NCBI RefSeq assembly: GCF_014647855.1
Contig: NZ_BMPZ01000001.1
Coordinates: 62,001-126,000, forward strand
Length of the DNA: 64,000 bases
DNA from: Shewanella gelidii
GTDB taxonomy: Bacteria > Pseudomonadota > Gammaproteobacteria > Enterobacterales > Shewanellaceae
Direction of reading: 5' to 3'
Both the position numbers and the translations under genes were made by a program. Below are positions 38,544 through 48,325 of the stretch, piece by piece (the stretch's first letter is position 1; the number at the start of each line of letters is the position of its first letter). The notes beneath the pieces were generated by a model that saw nothing but the letters and a program-made list of their open reading frames with translations, had not been told where the DNA came from and did no database searches.

Positions 38544-39677
38544 CTAATGCTTCAAATCATCAGGGATAGGCTGGTTTAACGGAATGGGGATAGGTTTGCG
38601 TCCACGGCCTTTTTGGTATTGTTTCAGCTGGAATACATAAGCCAGCACCTGGGCAATGGCAGTAAAGAGGCCTTCAGGGATCTCCTGATCTATTTTAGTC
38701 GTGTGATAGATAGCTCTGGCAAGTGGTGGGGCTGAGACCACAGTAACGTCATTCGCGCGCGCAATTTCTCTAATTTTAAATGCAACGTCATCCACGCCCT
38801 TTGCGACCACGAACGGCGCCGCTGATTTGTCAGCATCGTATTTAACTGCAACGGCGTAATGCTCAGGGTTGACAACGATGACATCAGCTTCAGGCACCTG
38901 CTCCATCATCCGTCGCTGTGCCATTTCTTGCTGCAATTGTCGAATACGGCTTTTTACTTCAGGCTTACCTTCTGTATCTTTGTATTCATCTTTCACTTCC
39001 TGCTTAGTCATTTTTAATTGTTTATTGTGATTCCAAATCTGGAATGGCACATCAATGATAACAATCAATAACATAGAGCAGCACAGAATGATAAACATCC
39101 AGACCAATAGATCCAGGGCATGGTAAATGTTTCCAGGTAAGTGATCTCGAGATAAATTTAAGATATCCCCAAAGAAGAAACTCAGTAAAAAATAAGCAGA
39201 AATCGCAACCACCGAAAACTTCGCAATACCTTTGGTCAATTCGACCAAAGCTTGAATACCAAACATGCGTTTGAAGCCATTGACTGGGTTCATTTTGTCC
39301 GTTTTGGGCAAAAAAGCTTTCGTAGAAAATGTAATCCCACCTAGTACGACATTTCCCATAAATGCGACAAAGCCAAGGAATAAAATAAATGTTAGTAACG
39401 GACCTGCAAGCTCAGACAACACCACACCCCATACACGAAACATTTCTGTGGTATCAAAGATTTGCTCTCTCGTCATAGAAAACATTTGTTTCATGATGGT
39501 ATGCAGACTTGCCCCTAAAGTAGGTCCCACCAAGGCAAAACCAATCGCGGCAGATAGCAAAACAGCAGCTGTTCCTAATTCTTTTGAACGAGCAACTTGC
39601 CCCTTTTCTCGCGCCTGTTCCTTGCGCCGACTGGTGGGTTCCTCGGTACGTTCCTGACTGGAGTCATTCTCTGCCAT
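38544..39677 (-). CDS. flhB: FlhB, export gate and substrate-specificity switch
   Basis: A 377-residue protein. Four membrane segments between residues about 30 and 215, then a cytosolic tail with the autocleavage site at Asn270-Pro271, here NPEH rather than the common NPTH, followed by YAVAVKYD. FlhB cleavage switches export from rod/hook to filament proteins. It ends the fliK-to-flhB operon and precedes flhA by a 124-base gap containing a sigma-54 site. Confidence 0.96.
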   Translation of the reverse strand: MAENDSSQERTEEPTSRRKEQAREKGQVARSKELGTAAVLLSAAIGFALVGPTLGASLHTIMKQMFSMTREQIFDTTEMFRVWGVVLSELAGPLLTFILFLGFVAFMGNVVLGGITFSTKAFLPKTDKMNPVNGFKRMFGIQALVELTKGIAKFSVVAISAYFLLSFFFGDILNLSRDHLPGNIYHALDLLVWMFIILCCSMLLIVIIDVPFQIWNHNKQLKMTKQEVKDEYKDTEGKPEVKSRIRQLQQEMAQRRMMEQVPEADVIVVNPEHYAVAVKYDADKSAAPFVVAKGVDDVAFKIREIARANDVTVVSAPPLARAIYHTTKIDQEIPEGLFTAIAQVLAYVFQLKQYQKGRGRKPIPIPLNQPIPDDLKH

Positions 39678-39680
39678 TCG

Positions 39681-40478
39681 CTAGAAGCCTCCATTCACGT
39701 TGCATTGCAGTCCAAGCATGTCACAAAGCAGTAATTGTGCCGCCTGCCACACTTCATCAAAATGCTCCATGATAGGTGTCAGTGTTAACCACAGGATCAA
39801 CAAGCCACTCACCATGGTTACAGGAAAACCAATGGCAAAAATATTGAGCTGTGGTGATGCTCGCGTCATCACCCCAAATGATAAATTAATCAGTAATAAG
39901 GCTACAATTGCTGAAATCGACATCGTCAGCGCGGCGCCAAACATATATGCGCCCCATTCAGCTAAAGATTTATATGATGAAACCATGATGCCCTGATCTG
40001 ATACAGGGATGGTTTCAAAGCTGGCTACCAGCATTCTTATCATGACGAGATGACCATCAACAGCAAGAAATACCATGGTGGTTAATAGAAGAAAGAAGTT
40101 ACCAATCACTGGTGTTTGCTGACCAGAGCCAGGGTCAACCATGGACGCAAAACCCAAAGATGTTTGCATACCAATAATCTGACCGGTCAATACAAACGTT
40201 TGCATCAATAAAATACTAACAAACCCCATTGCGGCACCGATAAGGATTTGCTGGGCCGTTATGAATATTGCCCCCAAAGAAAATAACTCATAATTTTCCG
40301 TTGGTGGAAGCACTGGAGCGATCGCCACAGTAATAGCAACACCAAGTAATAAGCGTATTCTTGCTGGGGTTGTATTGGCACCAAATATCGCCATGACCAT
40401 GAGCATACTGGTGACACGATAAAGCGGCCACATATATGATGCGATGGTTTGCATGAGGTCATTCAGCAAGAAGTTCAT
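39681..40478 (-). CDS. fliR: FliR, flagellar export gate membrane protein
   Basis: A 265-residue, six-helix inner-membrane protein with RVTSMLMVMAIFGANTTPARI at the start and GQQTPVIGNFFLLLTTMVFLA, typical of FliR. It forms the export pore with FliP and FliQ. It lies one base after fliQ and three before flhB. Confidence 0.95.
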   Translation of the reverse strand: MNFLLNDLMQTIASYMWPLYRVTSMLMVMAIFGANTTPARIRLLLGVAITVAIAPVLPPTENYELFSLGAIFITAQQILIGAAMGFVSILLMQTFVLTGQIIGMQTSLGFASMVDPGSGQQTPVIGNFFLLLTTMVFLAVDGHLVMIRMLVASFETIPVSDQGIMVSSYKSLAEWGAYMFGAALTMSISAIVALLLINLSFGVMTRASPQLNIFAIGFPVTMVSGLLILWLTLTPIMEHFDEVWQAAQLLLCDMLGLQCNVNGGF

Positions 40479-40479
40479 A

Positions 40480-40749
40480 TTAGCCTATGACTTGCGGAAT
40501 GCGGTTAACCATTTCAAGAAAAAAATCCATCATGGTTTGTACTAACCAATGACCCAAAAACATAAGTGCAAATAAAGTCATCAACAGACGAGGTAAAAAA
40601 CTCAAGGTTTGTTCGTTAATGGAAGTTGCCGCCTGAAAGACAGCAACAATCAACCCAACACCTAGACCCGGCAAGATAATTGCCGATACGAGCATGACGA
40701 TAACAGACAGTGCTTCTCGGAAAATGTCGATCAGTGCTTCTGGACTCAT
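40480..40749 (-). CDS. fliQ: FliQ, flagellar export gate membrane protein
   Basis: An 89-residue protein of two membrane helices around the loop QAATSINEQTLSFLPRL, the invariant FliQ motif. It packs around the FliP5-FliR1 pore. The length is standard. Confidence 0.96.
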   Translation of the reverse strand: MSPEALIDIFREALSVIVMLVSAIILPGLGVGLIVAVFQAATSINEQTLSFLPRLLMTLFALMFLGHWLVQTMMDFFLEMVNRIPQVIG

Positions 40750-40764
40750 TTCCCCTCCTTCACG

Positions 40765-41511
40765 CTACACACCAAAACTATTTGCCAGCGTGCCCATAAC
40801 CAGACTCCAGCCATCCACTAATACAAACAACATGATTTTAAATGGCAAAGATACAATCATTGGTGACAGCATCATCATACCCATGGCCATCAAAATACTT
40901 GCCACCACCAGATCTATCACTAAGAAGGGCACAAATAGCATAAAGCCGATTTGGAACGCAGTTTTTAATTCACTGGTAATAAAGGCGGGGATCACAACTG
41001 TCATTGGTGTATCTTCTGGCGACGCAATATTGTCGTAACCTGCAATTTCAATAAAGGTGTCCAAATCTGTCAATCGAGTCTGAGACAACATAAACTTTTT
41101 CAAGGGTTCTTTCCCAGCAATCACGGCCTGATCGATAGGTAAAGTCTCATTGATGTATGGTTGAACAGCGTCATCGTAAATCTTTTCAAACACGGGTGAC
41201 ATAATGAAAAACGTTAAAAAAAGACTCATGCCAATTAACACTTGATTCGATGGCGCCTGCTGTAAACCGGTTGCCTGACGTAAAATAGACAGGACCACAA
41301 TGATCCGCGTAAAAGATGTCAGCATAATAACCATTGCTGGCAAAAAGCTTAACGCGGTCATCAGCAACAATATTTGCATCGTAACCGAATACTGCGTTGA
41401 ACCATCTGGGGCAGTCGTCACAGTAACGGCTGGCAAGATGCCGTCTTGTGCAAACGCGAAAGGGGCAAAAAGCGAAACAAATAAGCCTATGATTGAAAGA
41501 GTTCGTTTCAT
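40765..41511 (-). CDS. fliP: FliP, flagellar export gate membrane protein
   Basis: A 248-residue protein with a cleavable signal peptide (about 21 residues, ending AFA/QDG), unusual among export gate proteins but normal for FliP. Four membrane helices; conserved [20 protein letters not shown] and [19 protein letters not shown]. The ATG overlaps the fliO stop as ATGA. Confidence 0.96.
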   Translation of the reverse strand: MKRTLSIIGLFVSLFAPFAFAQDGILPAVTVTTAPDGSTQYSVTMQILLLMTALSFLPAMVIMLTSFTRIIVVLSILRQATGLQQAPSNQVLIGMSLFLTFFIMSPVFEKIYDDAVQPYINETLPIDQAVIAGKEPLKKFMLSQTRLTDLDTFIEIAGYDNIASPEDTPMTVVIPAFITSELKTAFQIGFMLFVPFLVIDLVVASILMAMGMMMLSPMIVSLPFKIMLFVLVDGWSLVMGTLANSFGV

Positions 41512-41882
41512 GATTGCTTGGTACTCGCTTGTTTTAGTCGACTCGCAAATGAAGCACTATCGGGTTCGATTTGAACAGCCTTATCTAACTTGTCTAGCAA
41601 ATTCACCTGCTGTTGTGTAACACCCAACAGATATTGCTGGCCATCCAATTCAACAAGAACAAGTTTTTCTTTTTGACCAAGAGGTGTCACGGCAACCGTT
41701 TTCATCACACCATGGGATGACGGGGTCAAATTGAGCTTTCTGACGATATATGCCAGCACAAAAATAATAACCAGTACAAGTATGAGGCCACCCATCATAC
41801 TCGCCATTGCACTCAAATTTGCTGACTGCCCATTTGCAATAGGCTCAGCTTCAGTGGTGGCAAAACCGAGCAGTGCAAACAT
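41508..41882 (-). CDS. fliO: FliO, assembly factor for the export gate
   Basis: A 124-residue protein with one membrane segment (about 29-48, [20 protein letters not shown]) and a small cytosolic domain ([26 protein letters not shown]) typical of FliO. It helps FliP oligomerise. The sequence is poorly conserved generally; position between fliN and fliP makes the call secure. Confidence 0.9.
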   Translation of the reverse strand: MFALLGFATTEAEPIANGQSANLSAMASMMGGLILVLVIIFVLAYIVRKLNLTPSSHGVMKTVAVTPLGQKEKLVLVELDGQQYLLGVTQQQVNLLDKLDKAVQIEPDSASFASRLKQASTKQS

Positions 41883-41898
41883 ATCGACTTAACCTCTA

Positions 41899-42300
41899 TT
41901 ATTTGAGCTTCTTAATTCGTTCAGTTTGGCTAATAACATCCGTTAAACGAATACCAAACTTGTCATTCACTACAACAACTTCACCATGCGCAATGAGCGT
42001 ACCATTGACCATGACATCTAATGGTTCTCCAGCAACTCGATCCAGCTCAACAACAGAGCCTTGGTTCAATTGCAATAAATTGCGAATACTAATAAAGCTA
42101 CGGCCAACTTCCATTGAAATGGTAACCGGAATGTCCATGATGCTATCAAGTTTTGAAGCTTCTTCTTCGCTCATTGGCTTCGCTTCATTTTGCAGTTCAT
42201 CCAGCTCTACAGCTTCAGCTGCATCAGATGCTTTTGCTTCTTCAATCGCTTGTTCTGCCATTGCTGCAGCCCAATCATCACCTGTATCTTCAGTACTCAT
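41899..42300 (-). CDS. fliN: FliN, motor switch (C-ring) protein
   Basis: A 133-residue protein. Acidic Ala/Glu-rich N-terminus (1-50), then the SpoA domain: IMDIPVTISMEVGRSFISI, LNQGSVVELDRVAGEPLDV, VNDKFGIRLTDVIS. It forms the base of the C ring with FliM and docks FliH-FliI. Spacing to fliM is 12 bases. Confidence 0.96.
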   Translation of the reverse strand: MSTEDTGDDWAAAMAEQAIEEAKASDAAEAVELDELQNEAKPMSEEEASKLDSIMDIPVTISMEVGRSFISIRNLLQLNQGSVVELDRVAGEPLDVMVNGTLIAHGEVVVVNDKFGIRLTDVISQTERIKKLK

Positions 42301-42312
42301 TCGTTCTTATTC

Positions 42313-43341
42313 CTATAATTCTGAAAGATCTCGAGCTTTGCCCTTACGAGTCACCAACTGTAGCTCTGATTTTACAGTTTCTGGTCGTGCAATCTTGTCA
42401 CAAATCCGAAGCGCCATATTTTCTCGAACTTTACCGACTTTACAACGGAAAGTAGGTAAATCTTCAACTCGCATTAAAACATGCTCAGGCAGTTCAACTG
42501 GGATAATATCTCCCGCCTCAAAATTCATAATGTCTTTCAAGCTGACTTCTTGTTCAACGATGGTGGTATCAAAACCAACATCTACATCCATAATTTCATC
42601 TTTAAGTGCTTGTGACCAACGCATATCAGTATCTTGCTTGTCACTTTGAACACCCGCATCAAGCAATTCACGGATCGGTTCGATCATTGAATACGGCATG
42701 GTAATGTGAAAATCCCCGCCGCCGCCATCCACTTCAATGTGGAATGAATTCACTACAACCACTTCTGTTGGGCTAACGATGTTCGCCATCGCAGGGTTGA
42801 CTTCGGCATCCAGATATTCAAACTCAACATCCATGACCGGTGCCCATGCATCTTTGTAATCTTCAAAGATAATTTTCAATAATAATTGAACAATACGTCG
42901 CTCAGTCGGCGTAAATTCACGCCCTTCAATTTTTGCGTGGAATCGTCCATCGCCACCAAAGAAATTATCGACCAAAATGAAAACTAGTCGCGCTTCCATG
43001 GTAATCAGCCCTGTTCCTTTCAATGGGCTGAAGCGAACCATATTCAAACTTGTTGGCACGAACAACGTATGCACATACTCACCAAACTTGAGCATTTGTA
43101 CGCCGTTAATTGACACCTCTGCGGCTCGGCGCATCATGTTGAACATACTGATGCGCAAATGCCTTGCAAAGCGCTCATTAACAATCTCGAGCGTTGGCAT
43201 TCGTCCGCGAACGATACGATCTTGTGATGAGAAGTCATATGAGGCTGCCACACCGGAGCCATCACTTACCTCTTCCTCTTCTACGTCATCGACACCATGA
43301 AGTAGCGCATCAATCTCGTCTTGGCTTAATAAATCACTCAC
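42313..43341 (-). CDS. fliM: FliM, motor switch protein binding CheY-P
   Basis: A 342-residue protein. The N-terminal CheY-P-binding peptide LLSQDEIDALLHGV is followed by an acidic linker, the CheC-like middle domain (HLRISMFNMMRRAAEVSI) and a C-terminal SpoA domain (DIIPVELPEHVLMRVEDLP). GTG start at 43341 (GTGAGTGATTTA), AAGG upstream. It is the receiver of the CheY signal encoded 10 kb away in the same island. Confidence 0.96.
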   Translation of the reverse strand: MSDLLSQDEIDALLHGVDDVEEEEVSDGSGVAASYDFSSQDRIVRGRMPTLEIVNERFARHLRISMFNMMRRAAEVSINGVQMLKFGEYVHTLFVPTSLNMVRFSPLKGTGLITMEARLVFILVDNFFGGDGRFHAKIEGREFTPTERRIVQLLLKIIFEDYKDAWAPVMDVEFEYLDAEVNPAMANIVSPTEVVVVNSFHIEVDGGGGDFHITMPYSMIEPIRELLDAGVQSDKQDTDMRWSQALKDEIMDVDVGFDTTIVEQEVSLKDIMNFEAGDIIPVELPEHVLMRVEDLPTFRCKVGKVRENMALRICDKIARPETVKSELQLVTRKGKARDLSEL

Positions 43342-43384
43342 AAGTTAGCCTTCATCATTGGGTTTGCACTTGAAGAAGCGCAAA

Positions 43385-43894
43385 CTATTGCATCACAAAA
43401 CCAGTAAACAGCACTTTCTCAACCACCTTACGTCCGGTAATTGGCTGCAGTGTATTTTGGACATTTAACAACGCTTGCTGACGCATTTCGTCTTTACCTG
43501 CTTGGGTACTCAACTTCTGAATTTCTGCACCACTAAAGGTTGTTAATAACGCATCTTCAATCAAAGGGATGTGTTTCATCGTCGTCGTGTTGTCATCTGA
43601 GCCACGCACCATTAGTTGAACTTTGATTTCAACCAGTCGAGCTCGTTTAGGTCCGGGTAAGTTAAATAAGAATGGTCGCGGCAAAGCAACATAAAATGCT
43701 TCTTCAACTGAAACCTTTTTTTCAACTTGTTCCGCTGACTCAGCGACGGGTTCTTCACCACCAGCTAGGAAAAACCAAGCGGCACCGCCACCTGCCAGCA
43801 ATAGAACGACGACAATCCCGATAATAATAAAGAGCTTTTTCTTACTCTTTGGCGCACCGGTTTCTTCTAGTTCCAGAGATTCTTCTTCAGCCAT
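43385..43894 (-). CDS. fliL: FliL, stator-associated basal body protein
   Basis: A 169-residue protein with a short cytosolic N-terminus, one membrane segment (about 19-43) and a periplasmic stomatin-like domain (VALPRPFLFNLPGPKRARLVE, IPLIEDALLTTFSGAEIQKL, VEKVLFTGFVMQ). It supports stator function under load. Confidence 0.94.
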   Translation of the reverse strand: MAEEESLELEETGAPKSKKKLFIIIGIVVVLLLAGGGAAWFFLAGGEEPVAESAEQVEKKVSVEEAFYVALPRPFLFNLPGPKRARLVEIKVQLMVRGSDDNTTTMKHIPLIEDALLTTFSGAEIQKLSTQAGKDEMRQQALLNVQNTLQPITGRKVVEKVLFTGFVMQ

Positions 43895-43955
43895 TTTTGT
43901 ATCCCATCAACGCATGCAACACTTTCATTTAGTTATAGGGCTATAGATTACCTAC

Positions 43956-46274
43956 TTAAGCGTAATAATCTATACCCGTTTCGTAACTTGTTGCTTGATT
44001 TGTGCTTAATACCAGTTCTTCTGCTGATATTTCCAACTGCTCTTCTGCAGAATAGCCTATTTGAGTCTCTTCTTCATGACGACTTTGACCATGATTTTGT
44101 TCTTGAGAAACTTGCCCATCAGCTAACTCCATGCCGTGCTGTTGCAACATTTCTCTTAAACGTGGCATCGCTTGCTCAAGAACATCCCTTGTTTGCGCTT
44201 GAGAAGCTTGGAATTGAACTTGTGTTTGATCGCCCTGCACTTGGATTTTCACAACCATGCTGCCAAGTTCGGCAGGATCAAGACGGATCTCAGCATGCTG
44301 CACACCGCGATTAACTAGTCCCAACAATTGCTTTTGCATGACCGGGGCAAACCGTTGAATGACTTGAGCCATCGACAAGCTTGCTTCACTAGGTTGCCTT
44401 AAAGAAACTTGAATTTGCTGCACATCTTGCCTGACTTGAGCAGAACTTTGCAGACTATGACCGACAGACTGCAAGCGGTTATCAAGTTCCAATTCAAACG
44501 CTTTATCAACGCCTGACACCTCAAGCCCTAGACCTTTTGCGGAATGAGCCAATTGCATTGCCTCTTGCGAAGCCGCAAGCAAGCTTTTCGCATCTGTCTG
44601 AATCTTAGGTATCAAATCAGCCTTCTTGCCAATCTCCAGCTGTGCTTTAGCCAATTCTAAATTTTCTATATTCTTTTGCGGCTCTTTGCCTAAGACTTCA
44701 GCAGCAGAAATAATCGTGCCATTAGGCGGCGCGGTCAGTGAACGTTCTGATCCTTTCAAAGCTGCTGACAAAGCATTTTCAATCGGTTGCGACGATTTTA
44801 TTGCATCTTCCGCACTTCCTTTCAACATAAGATTTAGTTGCTTCGAAATCTCTGATTGAACAGGTTCCGCTGCTAGATTTTGCTTTGCTTGTTCAGGTTT
44901 CATGGCTGAATTAACTTGCATTTGAGCTTGATGGACAAGCTCACTTGTCTTACCCGCAGTTGACATGCTTACGGTATCTGCGTCACTGAGCAACGTCGGG
45001 GATTTGAAATCAGCTTGAGCGTTGTTGGGCTCGGCCTTGCTAAACTGTGGTGGAACTTCAACCTTTGCAGGTTCAAATTTCACAGTCACCTTTGATTCTA
45101 AATTTGTAGATTCTGTTGGCTTAACAATTTTATCAACCGCGAGTGTTTGCGGCTCGACTTGAATTTGTGCTCGAGCACTACTGTGATCTTTCTTATCAGT
45201 TTGAGTGACATGTTTGCTTTCAGCTAACTCAACATTTAGTTCAGTGAATTTCAATGAAGAGCCAGATTTGCTCTCTGTGACTTCTTTGCTAACAACAGGC
45301 TTGTTCTCAGCAGCGTCTTCACTGATAACAGCTTTACCCTCATGACTCGCTTTATCAACAATCTGAGTATTTTCTGCTCCAGTTGTTTTCGTTGAAGAAT
45401 CAATGTTTAACTTACTTTTTTCTTGCTGTGTCGCGAACTGATTGGCTGCAGAATTTACGGTTGACCCTTTTTGCCTAGATTCATTTTCTAACGCAAAGTA
45501 CCTGTCTTTATTGTAACGAGACTGCTCGACAAGCTCAGGCTCATCTTGTGTACCATTCACAAATCGCTCAGTAAAAATGTGCTTAGACTCTTGAGTGCCT
45601 GCATTCGTGTTCGTAGATTGGTTAGCCCGCTGCATATCAAGTTTTTGTGAATCAACTATCTTGCTTTCAGATTTACTGACGTCTTTTGCGACATCCACGC
45701 CTGCCACAATGCTTGATGCTTTATCTGTTATTGAAACATCGCCTTTCAATGGAGTCACGGCCTCAAATTGCTCAATACTGTCTTCAATCGGTAAAATGTA
45801 CTTTGTGGGCTTTCCAGGGTGTTGCTCAACATTTCCCGGCTGCAGCGGAGTGGTTTCTTTTTCTTTGCTTGGCTTCAACGCTGGAGTCACAGGCTCAGAA
45901 ACGAGAAGTGATTGCGATTTTAAATCGGCAATAGTTACTTTCTTTGCACCTTTATCTTCAAGCGGCAAGTCCTCACCCGAATCAGCGGCAGATTTCTGAC
46001 TTTTGTCGATTTGCTCTGACATCGCGATTTGCTCAAACACCATTTTAGCACTACTTTGCTGTGCTTGTTGCTGCGAAGTTTTTGGAGTTTCATTGGTGTG
46101 CGATTCAACATCAGCGGCGACTGAAGATGTTGCCAGTGTTGAAGAATAGTTTTGCTTAGCCTTCGAAAACTCCGCAGAAAAAACCTCAGAATCAGACACT
46201 TGCAAATCAGCGCTTGATTTGCTTAAGTTCGTTTCTGTGGTTATACCCATCAGCGTATTAGTTAACTGCGACAT
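43956..46274 (-). CDS. fliK: FliK, flagellar hook-length control protein
   Basis: A 772-residue protein, long for FliK (Salmonella about 405). Residues 1 to about 600 are low-complexity, rich in Ser, Thr, Lys, Glu and Gln, with EAENKPVVSKEVTES-like repeats; the C-terminal switch domain has AEIRLDPAELGSMVVKIQVQ and FQASQAQTRDVLEQAMPRLR, the family core. FliK is the secreted ruler that triggers FlhB switching. The ATG at 46274 with GGAGAA is chosen over the longer frame. It begins the fliK-flhB operon after a sigma-54 site. Confidence 0.92.
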   Translation of the reverse strand: MSQLTNTLMGITTETNLSKSSADLQVSDSEVFSAEFSKAKQNYSSTLATSSVAADVESHTNETPKTSQQQAQQSSAKMVFEQIAMSEQIDKSQKSAADSGEDLPLEDKGAKKVTIADLKSQSLLVSEPVTPALKPSKEKETTPLQPGNVEQHPGKPTKYILPIEDSIEQFEAVTPLKGDVSITDKASSIVAGVDVAKDVSKSESKIVDSQKLDMQRANQSTNTNAGTQESKHIFTERFVNGTQDEPELVEQSRYNKDRYFALENESRQKGSTVNSAANQFATQQEKSKLNIDSSTKTTGAENTQIVDKASHEGKAVISEDAAENKPVVSKEVTESKSGSSLKFTELNVELAESKHVTQTDKKDHSSARAQIQVEPQTLAVDKIVKPTESTNLESKVTVKFEPAKVEVPPQFSKAEPNNAQADFKSPTLLSDADTVSMSTAGKTSELVHQAQMQVNSAMKPEQAKQNLAAEPVQSEISKQLNLMLKGSAEDAIKSSQPIENALSAALKGSERSLTAPPNGTIISAAEVLGKEPQKNIENLELAKAQLEIGKKADLIPKIQTDAKSLLAASQEAMQLAHSAKGLGLEVSGVDKAFELELDNRLQSVGHSLQSSAQVRQDVQQIQVSLRQPSEASLSMAQVIQRFAPVMQKQLLGLVNRGVQHAEIRLDPAELGSMVVKIQVQGDQTQVQFQASQAQTRDVLEQAMPRLREMLQQHGMELADGQVSQEQNHGQSRHEEETQIGYSAEEQLEISAEELVLSTNQATSYETGIDYYA

Positions 46275-46380
46275 GAACTTCTCCAGAATTCTTTTCCATT
46301 CATAACCGAACACCCCATCTTGTAAACAATCGGCTTATGTGAACGCTTGCATGGTTGCCCGGTGCAACACTCGAAGATAA

Positions 46381-46397
46381 TGCAAACTTAGAGCCAA
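46381..46397 (-). promoter_or_regulatory. putative sigma-54 promoter of the fliK operon
   Basis: On the minus strand: TTGGCTCTAAGTTTGCA, GG and GC ten bases apart. It lies about 105 bases before the fliK ATG, in a 252-base gap after fliJ. It fits FlrC-dependent class III control of fliK-flhB known in Vibrio. Confidence 0.65.
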
Positions 46398-46526
46398 CTT
46401 TTAACATATGGAACTCCCGACACTTAACAGAGTTCTTCGCCGATAACAAAAGGCGTCAAAAAAGTCGATGGTTCAAGGGGTTCCCAGTAAAGCAAACAAA
46501 ATACACCTCAAATATTTGGGGAGCTT

Positions 46527-46976
46527 TTATCTTATTGAGCGCTTTCTGAAAAATTGTTGAGAGGCAAATTCATCAAACATTTTCTGCTCGGCTTTTTGAG
46601 CCTTCACCGCTTTTTTCTCGGCTTTATGTTCTAACAACAACTCTACCGCTTTACGTTTTTTCTGCTTTTCAAGCCAATGAGTTTGACGATGCTGCCGCTG
46701 ATTATCAGCTTCCGCACATGCTTTGATCTGCTGCGCGATTGCATCATCAATTTGTTGCACAAAACGATGAAATTGATGATAAGCACTCGCACTAATATTT
46801 TGTCCCTGTTGCATGGACATCTGCTTCATGTAGTCCAAACGATAATTTTGCAGGGCTTGTTGTTGGGCATCTCGTTTTTGGCACTCCATCTGCGCTGCCC
46901 GCAACTGCATCCCGGCTTGCTCTTCAGCATCAGTCGCCAATTTGAGTACAGTTAAGAGCGGATCAGGTCTCGCCAT
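46527..46976 (-). CDS. fliJ: FliJ, export ATPase central stalk protein
   Basis: A 149-residue, nearly all coiled-coil protein rich in Gln, Lys and Glu (RPDPLLTVLKLATDAEEQAG start, EKQKKRKAVELLLEHKAEKK). FliJ sits in the FliI hexamer and links it to FlhA. Sequence identity in the family is low; position right after fliI and length support it. It ends the fliE-fliJ operon. Confidence 0.9.
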   Translation of the reverse strand: MARPDPLLTVLKLATDAEEQAGMQLRAAQMECQKRDAQQQALQNYRLDYMKQMSMQQGQNISASAYHQFHRFVQQIDDAIAQQIKACAEADNQRQHRQTHWLEKQKKRKAVELLLEHKAEKKAVKAQKAEQKMFDEFASQQFFRKRSIR

Positions 46977-46984
46977 TATTCACC

Positions 46985-48325
46985 TCACGCGTTGCATTGA
47001 GCCGCAAGCTGCATCAACATTAGCTCACCATCAGCAAATGCGATCGATTCAGACATCGACTGTCTTAAAAACGCATTCATTGCAGGCTGAAGACGTATTG
47101 CATTGTCAATTCGAGGGTCACTGCCTTGAGAGTAAGCACCAATAGAAATTAAGTCTCTATTTTGTTGATAAAGCGCATAGGTTTGCTTTACTTTGCGCAT
47201 AGCTTCAAGATGCTCATCTGAAATCACCATGGGGGCAACTCGACTAATGGAACCTTCAACATCAATGGCCGGGTAGTGACCTGAGTCAGCTAATTCACGA
47301 GACAATACGATATGACCATCTAGAATCGCTCGAGACGCATCAGCAATGGGGTCTTGCAAATCATCACCTTCAGTTAATACCGTATAAAATGCAGTGATTG
47401 AACCTTGGCCTGGCCCACCATTACCAGCCCTTTCCACTAATTTAGGTAGCTTTGCAAAAACTGAAGGCGGATATCCTTTAGTTGCTGGCGGCTCACCAAC
47501 GGCCAGCGCAATCTCACGCTGCGCTTGGGCATATCGAGTCAGACTATCCATCAATAAAAGGACGTTGTAACCTAAATCTCGAAAATACTCTGCGATTCGA
47601 GTTGATGTTTCGCAGGCACGTAAACGCATTAACGGCGATGTATCTGCTGGAGCAGCAATCACAACAGAGCGAGCTCGGCCTTGTTCGCCTAAAATTTCTT
47701 CAATAAACTCTTTAACTTCTCGACCACGCTCACCCACTAAGCCAACAACAATAATGTCTGCCGTGGTCCCACGCGTCATCATTCCAAGTAAAACACTTTT
47801 ACCGACACCAGAGCCTGCAAATAAGCCCATGCGCTGACCTTTGCCAACTGTTAGCATCGTATTAATTGCACGAACTCCCACATCTAATGGCTCCGATATC
47901 GCGCGACGTGCTAATGGATTAATTGTTTGTCCGTGCCGAGGTGCATGCTGTTCGGTATGTAAGGCGCCTAAACCGTCGAGGGGCTGGCCGTTGCCGTCCA
48001 ACACTCGCCCTAATAAAGACAAACCTACATTTAGTCCGGTTTGCTCTCCCAGTGGCGTAACTTTAGCTCCAGGAAGCACCCCACGAAGCTCTTCAATTGG
48101 CATTAGGTATAAGAGTTCATCATCAAAACCTATCACTTCGGCTACCAGCTCACCCGCAATCGTTTCAATCGAACATAAACTGCCGACCGGCGCTCGGCAG
48201 CCGCTTGCTTCTAATGTTAAACCTACGACACGAACCAATTGGCCACTCGCTACAGCTCGAAAAGACGGTAAGCTGCCAGCTCGCTGTTTGAGTTTAGTCA
48301 GTAGTTGGTGTTGGCGATTCTGCAT
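46985..48325 (-). CDS. fliI: FliI, flagellar export ATPase
   Basis: A 446-residue F1-like ATPase. Walker [18 protein letters not shown], Walker [36 protein letters not shown] and [21 protein letters not shown]. It energises substrate unloading. The ATG at 48325, eight bases after AAGG, is favoured; a GTG at 48334 is possible. It overlaps fliH by 32 bases. Confidence 0.96.
   Translation of the reverse strand: MQNRQHQLLTKLKQRAGSLPSFRAVASGQLVRVVGLTLEASGCRAPVGSLCSIETIAGELVAEVIGFDDELLYLMPIEELRGVLPGAKVTPLGEQTGLNVGLSLLGRVLDGNGQPLDGLGALHTEQHAPRHGQTINPLARRAISEPLDVGVRAINTMLTVGKGQRMGLFAGSGVGKSVLLGMMTRGTTADIIVVGLVGERGREVKEFIEEILGEQGRARSVVIAAPADTSPLMRLRACETSTRIAEYFRDLGYNVLLLMDSLTRYAQAQREIALAVGEPPATKGYPPSVFAKLPKLVERAGNGGPGQGSITAFYTVLTEGDDLQDPIADASRAILDGHIVLSRELADSGHYPAIDVEGSISRVAPMVISDEHLEAMRKVKQTYALYQQNRDLISIGAYSQGSDPRIDNAIRLQPAMNAFLRQSMSESIAFADGELMLMQLAAQCNA

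Noticed and set aside
41873..42649. Plus-strand frame of 258 codons across fliN and fliM
   Set aside because: Long Ser-rich antisense frame caused by codon bias of fliN/fliM; it crosses two well supported genes.
46505..46526. CCCCAAATATTTGAGG dyad just after fliJ as a terminator
   Set aside because: Perfect dyad leaves almost no loop and there is no clear T-run.
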